Notes: generated from the letters alone by a model not told the origin. Counted from the stretch's first letter, positions 27,946 to 35,967 are shown. The stretch: DNA of 52,585 bases from Mesohalobacter salilacus (GCA_003931895.1 RRZV01000074.1:1-52585); one strand, 5' to 3'. Program-made: numbers and translations.

Positions 27946-28314
27946 ATGAAAAGTAAGTATCATTTTAATTTTGAGGATTTGAAGGTATATCAAAAGGCGA
28001 TGGAATTTGGTGAAATAGTTTATAACCAATTAAAGAAATTCCCCAAAATAGAAGATTACAGGCTATCCTCTCAGTTTGCACGCGCAGCCGACTCTATTGC
28101 GTTTAACATCGCAGAAGGTTCAGGAAGTTCTGATGCTCGGTTTTTAAATTATTTAGGGATTTCGAGGGATAGTTCAAGAGAATGTGTTTCAGCAACTACA
28201 AAAGCTTTTAAAAGAAACTATATTTCATTTGAAGAATATGAGGTCAATAGAGGTTTACTTGTTGAAATCAATAAAATGTTATCATCCTTAATGAAACACT
28301 TAGAAAATAAGTAG
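27946..28314 (+). CDS. Four helix bundle protein (23S rRNA intervening-sequence protein family)
   Basis: A 122-residue protein of the TIGR02436-type family: 'FEDLKVYQKAMEFGEIVY', 'SSQFARAADSIAFNIAEGSGSSDARFLNYLGISRDSSRECVSAT', 'INKMLSSLMKHLE'. Members were first seen inside 23S rRNA intervening sequences but are often free-standing; they fold as a pentameric four-helix bundle of unknown function. Here there is no rRNA. The gene lies between the crotonase and the PaaY-like gene and is flanked by inverted short repeats, as if inserted as a cassette. Confidence 0.92.
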   Translation: MKSKYHFNFEDLKVYQKAMEFGEIVYNQLKKFPKIEDYRLSSQFARAADSIAFNIAEGSGSSDARFLNYLGISRDSSRECVSATTKAFKRNYISFEEYEVNRGLLVEINKMLSSLMKHLENK

Positions 28315-28395
28315 ATTTAATAATAAGCTAATCATTATGAATATTTTAATCCAGCAGCTAAAATTAGTATTACAAAATAATACTAGGCATAAAAT

Positions 28396-28430
28396 CACCC
28401 TCTACCGACTACCCACTATCCTCTATCAAC
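28396..28430 (-). repeat. Right inverted repeat flanking the four-helix-bundle cassette
   Basis: Read on the minus strand this CT-rich segment contains AGTCGGTAG and AGAGGGT, the same words as at 27883-27914 but inverted. It is part of a longer imperfect pattern (ctaccgactacccactatcc) and lies immediately before the PaaY-like gene. Confidence 0.55.
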
Positions 28431-28446
28431 TTAATATAAACTAATC

Positions 28447-29055
28447 ATGGCCATATATTCATTTAAAGAATTTATTCCTGTTGTTCACGAATCTAGCTTC
28501 GTGCATCCTCTGGCTGCTGTGACGGGCAATGTGATTATTGGTAAAAATTGTTATATTGGACCAGGCGCGGCCATTCGTGGCGATTGGGGTGAAATTATTT
28601 TGGAAGATGGCGTTAATGTTCAGGAAAATTGCACCATTCATATGTTTCCTGGAAAGTCTATCCGATTAAAAGATAGTGCACATGTGGGTCACGGCGCTAT
28701 TATTCACGGTGCCAACCTCGGAGAAAATTGTATGGTTGGAATGAATGCTGTGATTATGGATGACGCCGAAATTGGAGACGAATCTATCATTGGTGCAATG
28801 ACCTTTATAAAAGCGGAAACCATAATTCCACCTCGAAGTTTAGTTGTTGGCAATCCTGGAAAAGTTATCAAAGAAGTTTCAGATGAAATGATAGCTTGGA
28901 AAACGGCGGGAACCAAGCTTTATCAACAACTGCCACAAGATTGTCACGAAAGCCTTGAAGAAGTTGAACCTTTACGGGAAATCCCTAAAAACCGACCAAA
29001 ACAAGAGAATTTTTATCATACTTTAAATGAATTTAAAAAAAAGAAAGAAGAATAG
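28447..29055 (+). CDS. Gamma-carbonic-anhydrase-like hexapeptide protein, PaaY type
   Basis: A 202-residue left-handed beta-helix protein with hexapeptide repeats throughout (VIIGKNCYIGPGAAIRGDWGEI, GVNVQENCTIHMFPG, AHVGHGAIIHGANLGENCMVGMNAVIMDDAEIGDESIIGA). The metal-binding His of the gamma-CA fold are in 'TIHMFPG', 'GHGAIIHG'. The length and C-terminal helix (EMIAWKTAGTKLYQQLPQDC) match PaaY, a thioesterase/carbonic-anhydrase-like protein that accompanies phenylacetate degradation. Its neighbour is a crotonase-fold enzyme, in keeping with acyl-CoA work. The exact substrate is not known. Confidence 0.88.
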   Translation: MAIYSFKEFIPVVHESSFVHPLAAVTGNVIIGKNCYIGPGAAIRGDWGEIILEDGVNVQENCTIHMFPGKSIRLKDSAHVGHGAIIHGANLGENCMVGMNAVIMDDAEIGDESIIGAMTFIKAETIIPPRSLVVGNPGKVIKEVSDEMIAWKTAGTKLYQQLPQDCHESLEEVEPLREIPKNRPKQENFYHTLNEFKKKKEE

Positions 29056-29059
29056 GAAA

Positions 29060-29102
29060 CTTTGCGGGCTTTGCGTTTAAGCTTAGCGAACTTTGCGTGA
29101 AA
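29060..29102 (+). repeat. CTTTGCG-type interspersed repeat, copy 1
   Basis: The segment consists of CTTTGCGGGCTTTGCG, a TTAAGCTTAGCGAA centre and CTTTGCGTGAAA. The same pattern occurs at 30933-30977 in the same direction and at 30483-30526 inverted. It ends 9 bp before the E2 start codon. Confidence 0.75.
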
Positions 29103-29111
29103 TAAAATTTT

Positions 29112-30482
29112 ATGAATGATAAAAATAAAACATCAAAAAAAATAGACTTTAAACTCCCTAAAATGGGTGAAAGTATAACCGAAGGCACCATTCTCAATTG
29201 GCTAATTGATGAAGGTCATCCGTTTGATGAAGGCGATATTTTAGTAGAAGTCGGTACTGATAAAGTTGATAACGAAGTACCCGCTCCTTTTTCTGGCGTA
29301 TTGATAGAAAAGAAATATCAAGCTAAAGATGTCGTAAAAATTGGGGAAGTCATTGCCACTTTAAAAGAAACTTCAGGAAAGTCTGAATCTACAACTCCTT
29401 CAGAAAAACCAAGCAAAAATTCCAATGAAGAAACCTCTTCCTTGACTGCTTTCCGAAGGAAAGGGGAGCAAAAAGTTTCTTCCCTTCGTAGAGACGGAAG
29501 AGGGGCTTCAGGTGGAAGAAGGGAAGTTTCCCCCCAACGGGGGGACGGAAGGGGGGCTTCAGAGGGTAGAGGGGCTTCAGGGGCATTTTATTCGCCCTTA
29601 GTAGAACAAATTGCAAAAGATTACCACATCAGTTATGAAGAATTAGCAAGAATTCCTGCAACTGGTGCAAATGATAGGCTTAGAAAATCTGATATCTTTA
29701 AATACATAGAAGACGGTCGACCAGCTCAATTTGCTCAACCTGCAAGTTCTCAGCCGCAAGGCTTTCAGGTGCCGGATTTAAAATTTGATATTGGTAAAGG
29801 TCAACCTGTTGAAATGGACCGTATGCGACAAATGATAGCAGACCACATGGTTTATTCCAAACATGTGTCGCCTCACGTCACTGCTTATGTTGAAGCGGAT
29901 ATGACCAATCTGGTCAATTGGCGTAATAAAAACAAAGCCGATTTTCAAAAACGCACAGGAGAAAAACTCAGTTTTACACCATTATTTATTCAAGCTGTAA
30001 CCAAAGCGATTCAGGATTTTCCTAAAATTAATTCTTCTCTTGACAATAAAACCATCATAGTTAAAGACAATATCAACATTGGAATGGCGACGGCTTTATC
30101 AAGCGGAAATTTGATTGTACCGGTGATAAAAAATACAGATCAAAAAGATTTAGAACAACTGGCAAAAGAAGTGAACTGTTTAGCAGCAAAAGCAAGAGAT
30201 AATAAACTTACTAACGATGAAACCAAAGGTGGTACGTTTACCATTTCAAATGTCGGGACGTTCGGAAGTTTGATGGGCACACCAATTATCAATCAGCCAG
30301 AAGCGGCAATTTTAGCCACGGGAATTATAAAAAAACGCGCAGAAGTCATAGAAAAAGAAGAAGGCGACACTATCGAAATCCGTTCGATGATGTATTTGTC
30401 TTTATCATTTGACCATAGGATTGTGGACGGATTTTTAGCCGGAAGTTTTTTAAGACGTATTGCGGATTATTTGGAGGATTAA
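29112..30482 (+). CDS. Dihydrolipoamide acyltransferase (E2) of a 2-oxoacid dehydrogenase, with in-frame repeat insertion
   Basis: A 456-residue enzyme. The lipoyl domain spans ~10-87 with the lipoylated Lys51 in 'VGTDKVDNEVPAP'. A peripheral-subunit-binding domain is at ~159-198 (YSPLVEQIAKDYHISYEELARIPATGANDRLRKSDI). The catalytic acyltransferase domain is at ~225-456, with His435 and Asp439 in 'FDHRIVDGF'. It transfers acyl groups to CoA; with the adjacent fused E1 it forms a 2-oxoacid complex, most likely branched-chain. The linker at residues ~113-157 (nt ~29449-29585) is unusual: Arg/Gly/Ser-rich, and encoded by GC-rich palindromes and three GGGGCTTCAG direct repeats, unlike the surrounding gene. 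The frame stays open through it. Confidence 0.93.
   Translation: MNDKNKTSKKIDFKLPKMGESITEGTILNWLIDEGHPFDEGDILVEVGTDKVDNEVPAPFSGVLIEKKYQAKDVVKIGEVIATLKETSGKSESTTPSEKPSKNSNEETSSLTAFRRKGEQKVSSLRRDGRGASGGRREVSPQRGDGRGASEGRGASGAFYSPLVEQIAKDYHISYEELARIPATGANDRLRKSDIFKYIEDGRPAQFAQPASSQPQGFQVPDLKFDIGKGQPVEMDRMRQMIADHMVYSKHVSPHVTAYVEADMTNLVNWRNKNKADFQKRTGEKLSFTPLFIQAVTKAIQDFPKINSSLDNKTIIVKDNINIGMATALSSGNLIVPVIKNTDQKDLEQLAKEVNCLAAKARDNKLTNDETKGGTFTISNVGTFGSLMGTPIINQPEAAILATGIIKKRAEVIEKEEGDTIEIRSMMYLSLSFDHRIVDGFLAGSFLRRIADYLED
29449..29585 (+). repeat. In-frame GC-rich palindromic repeat insertion within E2
   Basis: The segment includes hairpins CTTTCC-GAA-GGAAAG (29449-29463) and CCCCCC-AAC-GGGGGG (29530-29544), and three direct copies of GGGGCTTCAG (29502, 29553, 29571). 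It encodes a low-complexity RG(A/E)SG-type stretch in the domain linker. It resembles intergenic 'aagcccc...' repeats common in Bacteroidota genomes. Confidence 0.75.
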
Positions 30483-30526
30483 TTTCACGCAAAGCGCACA
30501 AAGACTAAAACGCAAAGTGCGCGAAG
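30483..30526 (-). repeat. CTTTGCG-type interspersed repeat, copy 2 (inverted)
   Basis: Read on the minus strand: CTTCGCGCACTTTGCG ... GTGCGCTTTGCGTGAAA, matching copies 1 and 3. It starts at the E2 stop codon and forms the left flank of the GxxExxY gene. Confidence 0.75.
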
Positions 30527-30550
30527 TGAATCAGAAAACTAAGTTTTATA

Positions 30551-30928
30551 ATGACAGAAAACGAAATTTCATACAAAGTCATTGGCATAGCGATCAAACT
30601 GCATAATGAGTTAGGTCCAGGATTATTGGAGTCTGCATACGAAGCAGCCCTTAAACATGATTTAGAAGAATTTGGCTTTAAGGTAAAACAGCAGGTTCCT
30701 ATGCCATTCATTTACAAAGAAATTAAAACCGATATTGGTTATAGATTGGATTTAGTTATCGAAGATAAGCTAGTAATTGAAATTAAATCTTTGGAAAATT
30801 TAGCTCCTGTTCATTATGCTCAACTTTTGACATATTTAAAATTATCTAACAAAAAATTAGGTCTGTTAATTAATTTTAACACTAAACTTTTAAAAGATGG
30901 AATTCACCGAATTGTAAATAATTTATAA
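30551..30928 (+). CDS. GxxExxY protein (PD-(D/E)XK nuclease-like fold)
   Basis: A 125-residue protein with the family signature 'LGPGLLESAYEAAL' (GxxExxY), then 'YRLDLVIEDKLVIEIKSLENLAPVHYAQLLTYLKLSNKKLGLLINF'. The D...E-x-K arrangement (DLVIEDKLVIEIK) matches a PD-(D/E)XK nuclease-like core (PDDEXK_3 family). Function is not established; members occur in many copies in Bacteroidota and are often near mobile or repeat sequences. Here it sits between E2 and E1 of one enzyme complex and is bracketed by inverted copies of the CTTTGCG repeat, which suggests insertion as a cassette. Confidence 0.92.
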   Translation: MTENEISYKVIGIAIKLHNELGPGLLESAYEAALKHDLEEFGFKVKQQVPMPFIYKEIKTDIGYRLDLVIEDKLVIEIKSLENLAPVHYAQLLTYLKLSNKKLGLLINFNTKLLKDGIHRIVNNL

Positions 30929-30932
30929 ATCT

Positions 30933-30977
30933 GCTTTGTGTGCTTTGCGTATGTCTTAGCGCACTTTGCGTGAAAAA
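30933..30977 (+). repeat. CTTTGCG-type interspersed repeat, copy 3
   Basis: The pattern is GCTTTGTGTGCTTTGCG ... CTTAGCGCACTTTGCGTGAAAA, in the same direction as copy 1. It ends about 8 bp before the E1 ATG, nearly the same spacing as copy 1 to the E2 ATG. Confidence 0.75.
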
Positions 30978-30983
30978 ACATAT

Positions 30984-33074
30984 ATGGATATAAATATATT
31001 AAAGAAAGCCTTCAAAAATCTCGTCACCGCCAAATCTATGGCAGAATTGTACGAAGATAATTTTAAAGTGGTTTCCAAATACGTCCATGCCACATCTCGA
31101 GGACACGAAGTGATACAAACCGCCGTAGGCATGCAGCTCCAACCTCAAGACTACGTCTATCCGTATTATCGGGATGATGCCATGTTACTCTCTGTTGGCA
31201 TGCAACCCAAAGATTTAATGCTGCAATTATTGGCTAAAAAAGAAGATCCATTTTCAGGCGGACGAACTTACTACTCTCATCCAAGTTTAAGAGATGACGA
31301 CAAGCCCAAAATACCACATCAAAGTTCAGCCACAGGCATGCAAGCCATTCCAGCAACTGGAGCTTCTTTAGGCTTAAAGTATAAAGAAAGTATTTCAAAA
31401 GCCCTTTCCTTTGGAGAGGGTTTGGGAGAGGCTATTCCCCCTTCGGGGGTTAGGGGGCTGTCAGGTCTTGTTGTTTGCTCCCTCGGCGATGCTTCGGTGA
31501 CTGAAGGCGAAGTGTCAGAAGCCTTTCAAATGGCCGCCTTGAAACAACTGCCCATTATCTATTTAATCCAAGATAACGATTGGGATATTTCGGCCAATGC
31601 AGAAGAAACCCGTGCACAAAACGCTTTTGAATATGCCCAAGGTTTTCATGGGCTAGAAGCCATCAGCATAGACGGGACTGACTTTGAAGAATCGTATTCA
31701 ACTTTAGAAAAAGTCATTAAAACCGTTAGAACAGAGCAACGACCATTTTTGATTCACGCCAAATGCCCCTTGCTCAATCATCATACCTCTGGCGTACGTA
31801 TGGAATTTTACCGAGATGATTTAGAAGAATCTCAGCAACGTGACCCTTATCCAAAATTTGTGAAGCTCATGAGGGCTAACGGATTTTCTGATACCGATTT
31901 AGACAATATTGAAAATGATATCAGAACGAAGGTCAAATCAGATTATGAAGAAGCTCTCGCTGCTGAAGACCCCAAACCCGAAGATTTATTTACCCACGAT
32001 TTTGCACCAACACCCATTACAGAAGAAGTTGGTGAACGCTCGCCTCAAGGTGCCGAAAAAGTTGTGATGGTCGATTGTGCTTTATTTGCAATTGAAGAAT
32101 TGATGCAAGAGCATCCAGAGTGTTTACTATACGGACAGGATGTTGGTGGAAGACTGGGTGGTGTATTCCGTGAAGCCGCGACTTTAGCCCAAAAATTTGG
32201 CGATCATCGGGTGTTTAACACACCTATTCAGGAAGCTTTTATTGTGGGCTCGACAGTTGGGATGTCAGCAGTTGGACTCAAACCCATTGTGGAAGTGCAG
32301 TTTGCCGATTATATTTGGCCTGGTCTCAATCAATTGTTTACAGAAGTCAGTAGGAGTTGCTATTTGTCTGAAGGCAAATGGCCAGTGTCTATGATTTTGC
32401 GTGTGCCGATAGGGGCTTATGGCAGCGGTGGACCTTACCATTCGTCCTCGGTAGAAAGTGTAGTGACTAATATTCGTGGTCTTAAAATTGCTTATCCGAG
32501 TAATGGAGCCGATCTCAAAGGATTGATGAAAGCCGCTTATCACGACCCCAATCCGGTGGTGATTTTTGAGCATAAAGGTTTGTATTGGAGTAAAGTGCCT
32601 GGCACCAAAGGCGCAACAAGTGTTGAACCTGCTAAAGATTATATTTTACCTTTTGGCAAAGCCTGGGTTTTACAAGAAATTTGGCCAAAAGATGATGAAG
32701 AAACTTTGAGTGTTATCACTTACGGCATGGGCGTTCATTGGGCTATAAATGCTTCAGCTGAACTCGGTCTGGAAGAACAAATTGAAATCGTAGACCTCAG
32801 AACTTTGCATCCACTAGACGAAGAAACCATTTATAAATCGGTAAAAAAATGTAAAAAATGTCTCATAGTCACTGAAGAACCTTCAGATAATACGTTTGCA
32901 AGGGCTCTAAGTGGAAAAATTCAAGAGGAATGTTTTCAATACCTCGATGCGCCAGTGATGACTATAGGTTCTGAAAATATGCCGGCGATTCCGTTGAATT
33001 CAACTTTAGAAGAAACCATGATTCCGAGTACGGAGAAGGTGAAAAAGAAGATTGAATCTATCATAAAGTATTAA
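30984..33074 (+). CDS. 2-oxoacid dehydrogenase E1, fused alpha and beta subunits, with in-frame repeat insertion
   Basis: The ATG at 30984 is preferred; the upstream TTG at 30966 lies inside a repeat. About residues 1-345 are the alpha part, with the thiamine-diphosphate motif 'CSLGDASVTEGEVSEAF' ... 'QDNDWDIS'. From ~350 to the end is the beta part (LLYGQDVGGRLGGVFREA, FNTPIQEAFIVGSTVGMSAVG, RVPIGAYGSGGPYHSSSVES), with the C-terminal transketolase-like domain. The fused form is common in Bacteroidota and acts in branched-chain 2-oxoacid oxidation with the E2 upstream. Residues ~136-160 (nt ~31391-31466, ALSFGEGLGEAIPPSGVRGL) interrupt the loop between 'GASLGLKYKE' and 'VVCSLGDAS'; they derive from a palindromic repeat rather than E1 sequence. 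Confidence 0.92.
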   Translation: MDINILKKAFKNLVTAKSMAELYEDNFKVVSKYVHATSRGHEVIQTAVGMQLQPQDYVYPYYRDDAMLLSVGMQPKDLMLQLLAKKEDPFSGGRTYYSHPSLRDDDKPKIPHQSSATGMQAIPATGASLGLKYKESISKALSFGEGLGEAIPPSGVRGLSGLVVCSLGDASVTEGEVSEAFQMAALKQLPIIYLIQDNDWDISANAEETRAQNAFEYAQGFHGLEAISIDGTDFEESYSTLEKVIKTVRTEQRPFLIHAKCPLLNHHTSGVRMEFYRDDLEESQQRDPYPKFVKLMRANGFSDTDLDNIENDIRTKVKSDYEEALAAEDPKPEDLFTHDFAPTPITEEVGERSPQGAEKVVMVDCALFAIEELMQEHPECLLYGQDVGGRLGGVFREAATLAQKFGDHRVFNTPIQEAFIVGSTVGMSAVGLKPIVEVQFADYIWPGLNQLFTEVSRSCYLSEGKWPVSMILRVPIGAYGSGGPYHSSSVESVVTNIRGLKIAYPSNGADLKGLMKAAYHDPNPVVIFEHKGLYWSKVPGTKGATSVEPAKDYILPFGKAWVLQEIWPKDDEETLSVITYGMGVHWAINASAELGLEEQIEIVDLRTLHPLDEETIYKSVKKCKKCLIVTEEPSDNTFARALSGKIQEECFQYLDAPVMTIGSENMPAIPLNSTLEETMIPSTEKVKKKIESIIKY
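31391..31466 (+). repeat. In-frame palindromic repeat insertion within E1
   Basis: AGCCCTTTCC...GGAGAGGG, then CCCCC-TTC-GGGGG (31437-31449) and TTAGGGGGCT. It resembles the common Bacteroidota intergenic element with the pattern AGCCCCCTAACCCCCGAAGG on the opposite strand. It adds about 25 residues to E1 without breaking the frame. Confidence 0.75.
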
Positions 33075-33101
33075 GCTTTAAGAAACTTGATTAAAACAAC
33101 T

Positions 33102-33722
33102 CTATTTTCTTCCAAAATCTGCAGGAATTTCGCCCCAGCTCTTGGTGTCCCATTTCAAGATGGTTGTTTGGTAGGCGTTTTCTTTTAACCAATTTTCAGC
33201 TCTTTTGATGAGTTCAAAAACTTCAGCATTTAGTTGTGTTTGCTTAAGCGTTGTTTTACAATGTCTTTTTTTTACCCAGCTCATCGCGGTTCTAGAATCT
33301 GAATAAATAGCTCGGTTGCTATTTTGGTTTTTTAGAAAACCAAGTCCGTGGACGAGCGCCAGAAACTCACCAATATTATTAGTTGCTTGTTCAAACGGCC
33401 CTTTTTGAAACAGTATCTTCTGTGTTTTTGTATCTACTCCTCTGTACTCCATTTTTCCTGGGTTTCCACTTGAAGCTGCATCTACGCAGATAGAATTTAA
33501 ATTGACTTCTGCAGGAAGTCGTTTAGATAAAGTTTTTGTTTTCTTCAGTTTTTGAAATTCATAAAACCCCATATTAAATGCATCTTCAGCAGTAGCTTTA
33601 TTGGGGAAAGACTTGTATTTGGCTTGAGGATAATTTTTGGTTTGCAGCTTACAGTCCTCCCAGGTTTTGTAAATACCGGGGTTATGTCCGTCCCAAACCA
33701 CGTAATATTTTTGCTTAGCCAT
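33102..33722 (-). CDS. rnhA: Ribonuclease H1 with N-terminal hybrid-binding domain
   Basis: A 206-residue protein. Residues 3-50 form the RNA:DNA hybrid-binding domain (KYYVVWDGHNPGIYKTWEDCKLQTKNYP). The catalytic RNase H domain has the acidic residues D81 (VDAASSGNPG), E119 (NIGEFLALVHGL), D142 (YSDSRTAMSW) and D202 (GEIPADFGRK). It removes RNA from RNA:DNA hybrids. It overlaps purN by 8 bp and should share its transcript. Confidence 0.95.
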   Translation of the reverse strand: MAKQKYYVVWDGHNPGIYKTWEDCKLQTKNYPQAKYKSFPNKATAEDAFNMGFYEFQKLKKTKTLSKRLPAEVNLNSICVDAASSGNPGKMEYRGVDTKTQKILFQKGPFEQATNNIGEFLALVHGLGFLKNQNSNRAIYSDSRTAMSWVKKRHCKTTLKQTQLNAEVFELIKRAENWLKENAYQTTILKWDTKSWGEIPADFGRK

Positions 33723-34305
33723 GATCTAAAACTTTAGCGATGGTTTCTGGAAAGTGTTGTTGCTCAAGGGCTTTAATTTTAGCTTTAAGCGCGTTAATAT
33801 CATCATTAACCTCTAATGGTGTTTTGAACTGCGCTATAATTTGACCGTCATCATAAATAGCGTTGACATAATGAATACTGATACCCGATTCGCTTTCACG
33901 ATTTTGTAGCACTGCGCGGTGCACATGATCGCCATACATGCCTTTTCCTCCATATTTAGGTAACAACGAAGGATGAACATTTATGATTTTGCGGTCATAA
34001 GCCTTAATAATAGATTCTGGAATTTTAAGTAAAAAGCCCGCCAAAATAATTAAATCTGGTGACAGGTCTTCAAGTTTATTAAGAACATCTCCGTTATAAA
34101 GTTTGGTTTTATCAAACACAAAGGTATCTACTTTTTCCTTTTTGGCTTTATCCAAAACTTTAGCATTAGGGTTGTTGCAAAACACGGCCTTCACCTCTAC
34201 TCTGGAGTTTGTTTTAAAATATTGAATAATATTTAAAGCGTTCGAACCATTGCCAGAAGCAAAAATCACTAAAGTCTTTGTTGGTTTTTTAAAAGTTTTT
34301 TTCAA
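33715..34305 (-). CDS. purN: Phosphoribosylglycinamide formyltransferase (GAR transformylase)
   Basis: A 196-residue enzyme of de novo purine synthesis that moves a formyl group from 10-formyl-THF to GAR. Motifs are 'LVIFASGNGSNALNI', 'IINVHPSLLPKYGGKGMYG' with N109 and H111, and 'GISIHYVNAIYDDGQIIAQ' with D153, the catalytic Asn-His-Asp set. No ATG precedes the first beta strand, so TTG at 34305 is the likely start. The gene is divergent from acpP and overlaps rnhA. Confidence 0.95.
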   Translation of the reverse strand: MKKTFKKPTKTLVIFASGNGSNALNIIQYFKTNSRVEVKAVFCNNPNAKVLDKAKKEKVDTFVFDKTKLYNGDVLNKLEDLSPDLIILAGFLLKIPESIIKAYDRKIINVHPSLLPKYGGKGMYGDHVHRAVLQNRESESGISIHYVNAIYDDGQIIAQFKTPLEVNDDINALKAKIKALEQQHFPETIAKVLDHG

Positions 34306-34393
34306 TATGAAATATTTTTTAATTATTTTGCATTGCAGAATTTGCTACTAATGTATATAAAATTGTAAAAGCTATACATTTTTGGAATTAAAA

Positions 34394-34423
34394 TTTGTTA
34401 TAAGACAAAGTTTCTTATTTTTG
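34394..34423 (+). promoter_or_regulatory. Strong Bacteroidota-type promoter of acpP-fabF
   Basis: A full -33 TTTG (34394-34397) and a perfect -7 TATTTTTG (34416-34423) are separated by 18 bp. The predicted start of transcription is about 20 bp before the acpP ATG at 34452. Confidence 0.75.
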
Positions 34424-34451
34424 CCACCATATAAACTTAAAACATTTTATC

Positions 34452-34685
34452 ATGTCAGACATTGCATCAAGAGTAAAAGCTATTATCGTTGACAAATTAG
34501 GCGTTGACGAAAACGAAGTTGTAAACGACGCAAGTTTTACTAACGACTTAGGTGCCGACTCTTTAGACACCGTTGAACTTATTATGGAGTTCGAAAAAGA
34601 ATTTGATATTCAAATCCCAGACGATCAAGCTGAAAATATTTCAACAGTTGGTCAGGCGGTTTCTTATATAGAAGACGCTAAATAA
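34452..34685 (+). CDS. acpP: Acyl carrier protein
   Basis: A 77-residue acidic four-helix protein. The phosphopantetheine attachment site is Ser37 in '[16 protein letters not shown]'. It carries growing acyl chains in fatty-acid synthesis. It is the first gene of the acpP-fabF-rnc order and has a strong promoter. fabF begins 10 bp downstream. Confidence 0.98.
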   Translation: MSDIASRVKAIIVDKLGVDENEVVNDASFTNDLGADSLDTVELIMEFEKEFDIQIPDDQAENISTVGQAVSYIEDAK

Positions 34686-34695
34686 AACACTTTTC

Positions 34696-35949
34696 ATGGA
34701 ATTAAAGCGCGTTGTCGTAACAGGTTTAGGTGCCCTTACGCCTATAGGTAATAACATCCAAGATTATTGGGATGGTTTATCTAATGGGAAGAGTGGGTCT
34801 GCACCTATCACTTACTATAATACGGAAAAATTTAAAACTAAATTTGCCTGTGAAATCAAAAATTTCAACACGGCAGATTATTTTGACCGTAAAGAAGTAA
34901 GACGTCTAGACAAATTTGCACAATACGCTTTAGTGGCTTCTGACGAAGCTATAGCAGACTCTAAAATAGATCTTGACACCGTAGATAAGTATCGTGTTGG
35001 TGTCATTTGGGGTGCTGGTATAGGCGGTTTAGAAACCTTCCAAAACGAAGTGATGAATTATGCTAAAGGTGATGGTACACCGCGTTTTAATCCCTTTTTT
35101 ATCCCGAAAATGATTGCAGATATTGCCCCTGGTAATATTTCCATCAAACACGGGTTCATGGGGCCAAACTACACGACGGTATCTGCTTGTGCTTCCTCTG
35201 CCAATGCCATAATTGATGCGCTTAACCAAATTAGAATGGGTTACAGTGACATCATTGTTACTGGCGGAAGTGAAGCTGCAGTCACTGAAGCAGGAATGGG
35301 TGGTTTTAATGCCATGCATGCCCTTTCCACAAGAAACGATAGTCCAGAAACAGCATCGAGACCCTTTGATGCCACTCGCGACGGATTTGTTCTTGGCGAA
35401 GGCGCAGGTGCACTCATCCTCGAAGATTTAGACCACGCAAAAGCACGCGGTGCAAAAATTTATGCCGAAGTGATTGGCGGTGGCTTGTCTTCAGATGCTT
35501 ATCACATGACAGCGCCCCATCCAGAAGGAAAAGGCGTTATTGCTGTGATGAAAAATTGCTTACACAATGCAGGCTTAAATCCTGAAGATGTAGACGCTAT
35601 TAATACACACGGCACTTCAACACCGCTTGGAGATGTTGCAGAACTTAAAGCCATTAAAGAAGTTTTTGGTAATCATGCTAAACATATCAATATCAACTCC
35701 ACAAAGTCTATGACGGGTCATTTGCTTGGTGCAGCTGGAGCTATTGAAGCCATTGCTTCAATACTGGCTATGCAACATAGCTTAGTACCACCAACAATCA
35801 ACCACAAGACTAAAGACGAGAATATCGATCCTGAGCTTAATTTAACTTTAAACCAAGCACAAAAACGCGACGTCAAAGTAGCGTTGAGCAATACGTTTGG
35901 TTTCGGTGGGCACAATGCCTGTGTTGCTTTAAAAACTTTTGAAGAATAA
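34696..35949 (+). CDS. fabF: Beta-ketoacyl-ACP synthase II
   Basis: A 417-residue condensing enzyme of fatty-acid elongation. The catalytic Cys165 is in 'TVSACASSANAI', His305 in 'NTHGTSTPLGD', Lys337 and His342 in 'STKSMTGHLLGAAGA'. C-terminal 'NTFGFGGHNACV' contains the gatekeeping loop typical of FabF. It is followed by rnc and by a terminator-like hairpin inside rnc. Confidence 0.97.
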   Translation: MELKRVVVTGLGALTPIGNNIQDYWDGLSNGKSGSAPITYYNTEKFKTKFACEIKNFNTADYFDRKEVRRLDKFAQYALVASDEAIADSKIDLDTVDKYRVGVIWGAGIGGLETFQNEVMNYAKGDGTPRFNPFFIPKMIADIAPGNISIKHGFMGPNYTTVSACASSANAIIDALNQIRMGYSDIIVTGGSEAAVTEAGMGGFNAMHALSTRNDSPETASRPFDATRDGFVLGEGAGALILEDLDHAKARGAKIYAEVIGGGLSSDAYHMTAPHPEGKGVIAVMKNCLHNAGLNPEDVDAINTHGTSTPLGDVAELKAIKEVFGNHAKHININSTKSMTGHLLGAAGAIEAIASILAMQHSLVPPTINHKTKDENIDPELNLTLNQAQKRDVKVALSNTFGFGGHNACVALKTFEE

Positions 35950-35967
35950 TGATTCACAACATATTTC

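Noticed and set aside
27946-28314. 23S rRNA intervening sequence
   Set aside because: The encoded protein belongs to that family, but no 23S rRNA sequence surrounds it.
30966-30984. TTG start for E1
   Set aside because: It lies inside the CTTTGCG repeat; the ATG at 30984 gives the expected N-terminus.
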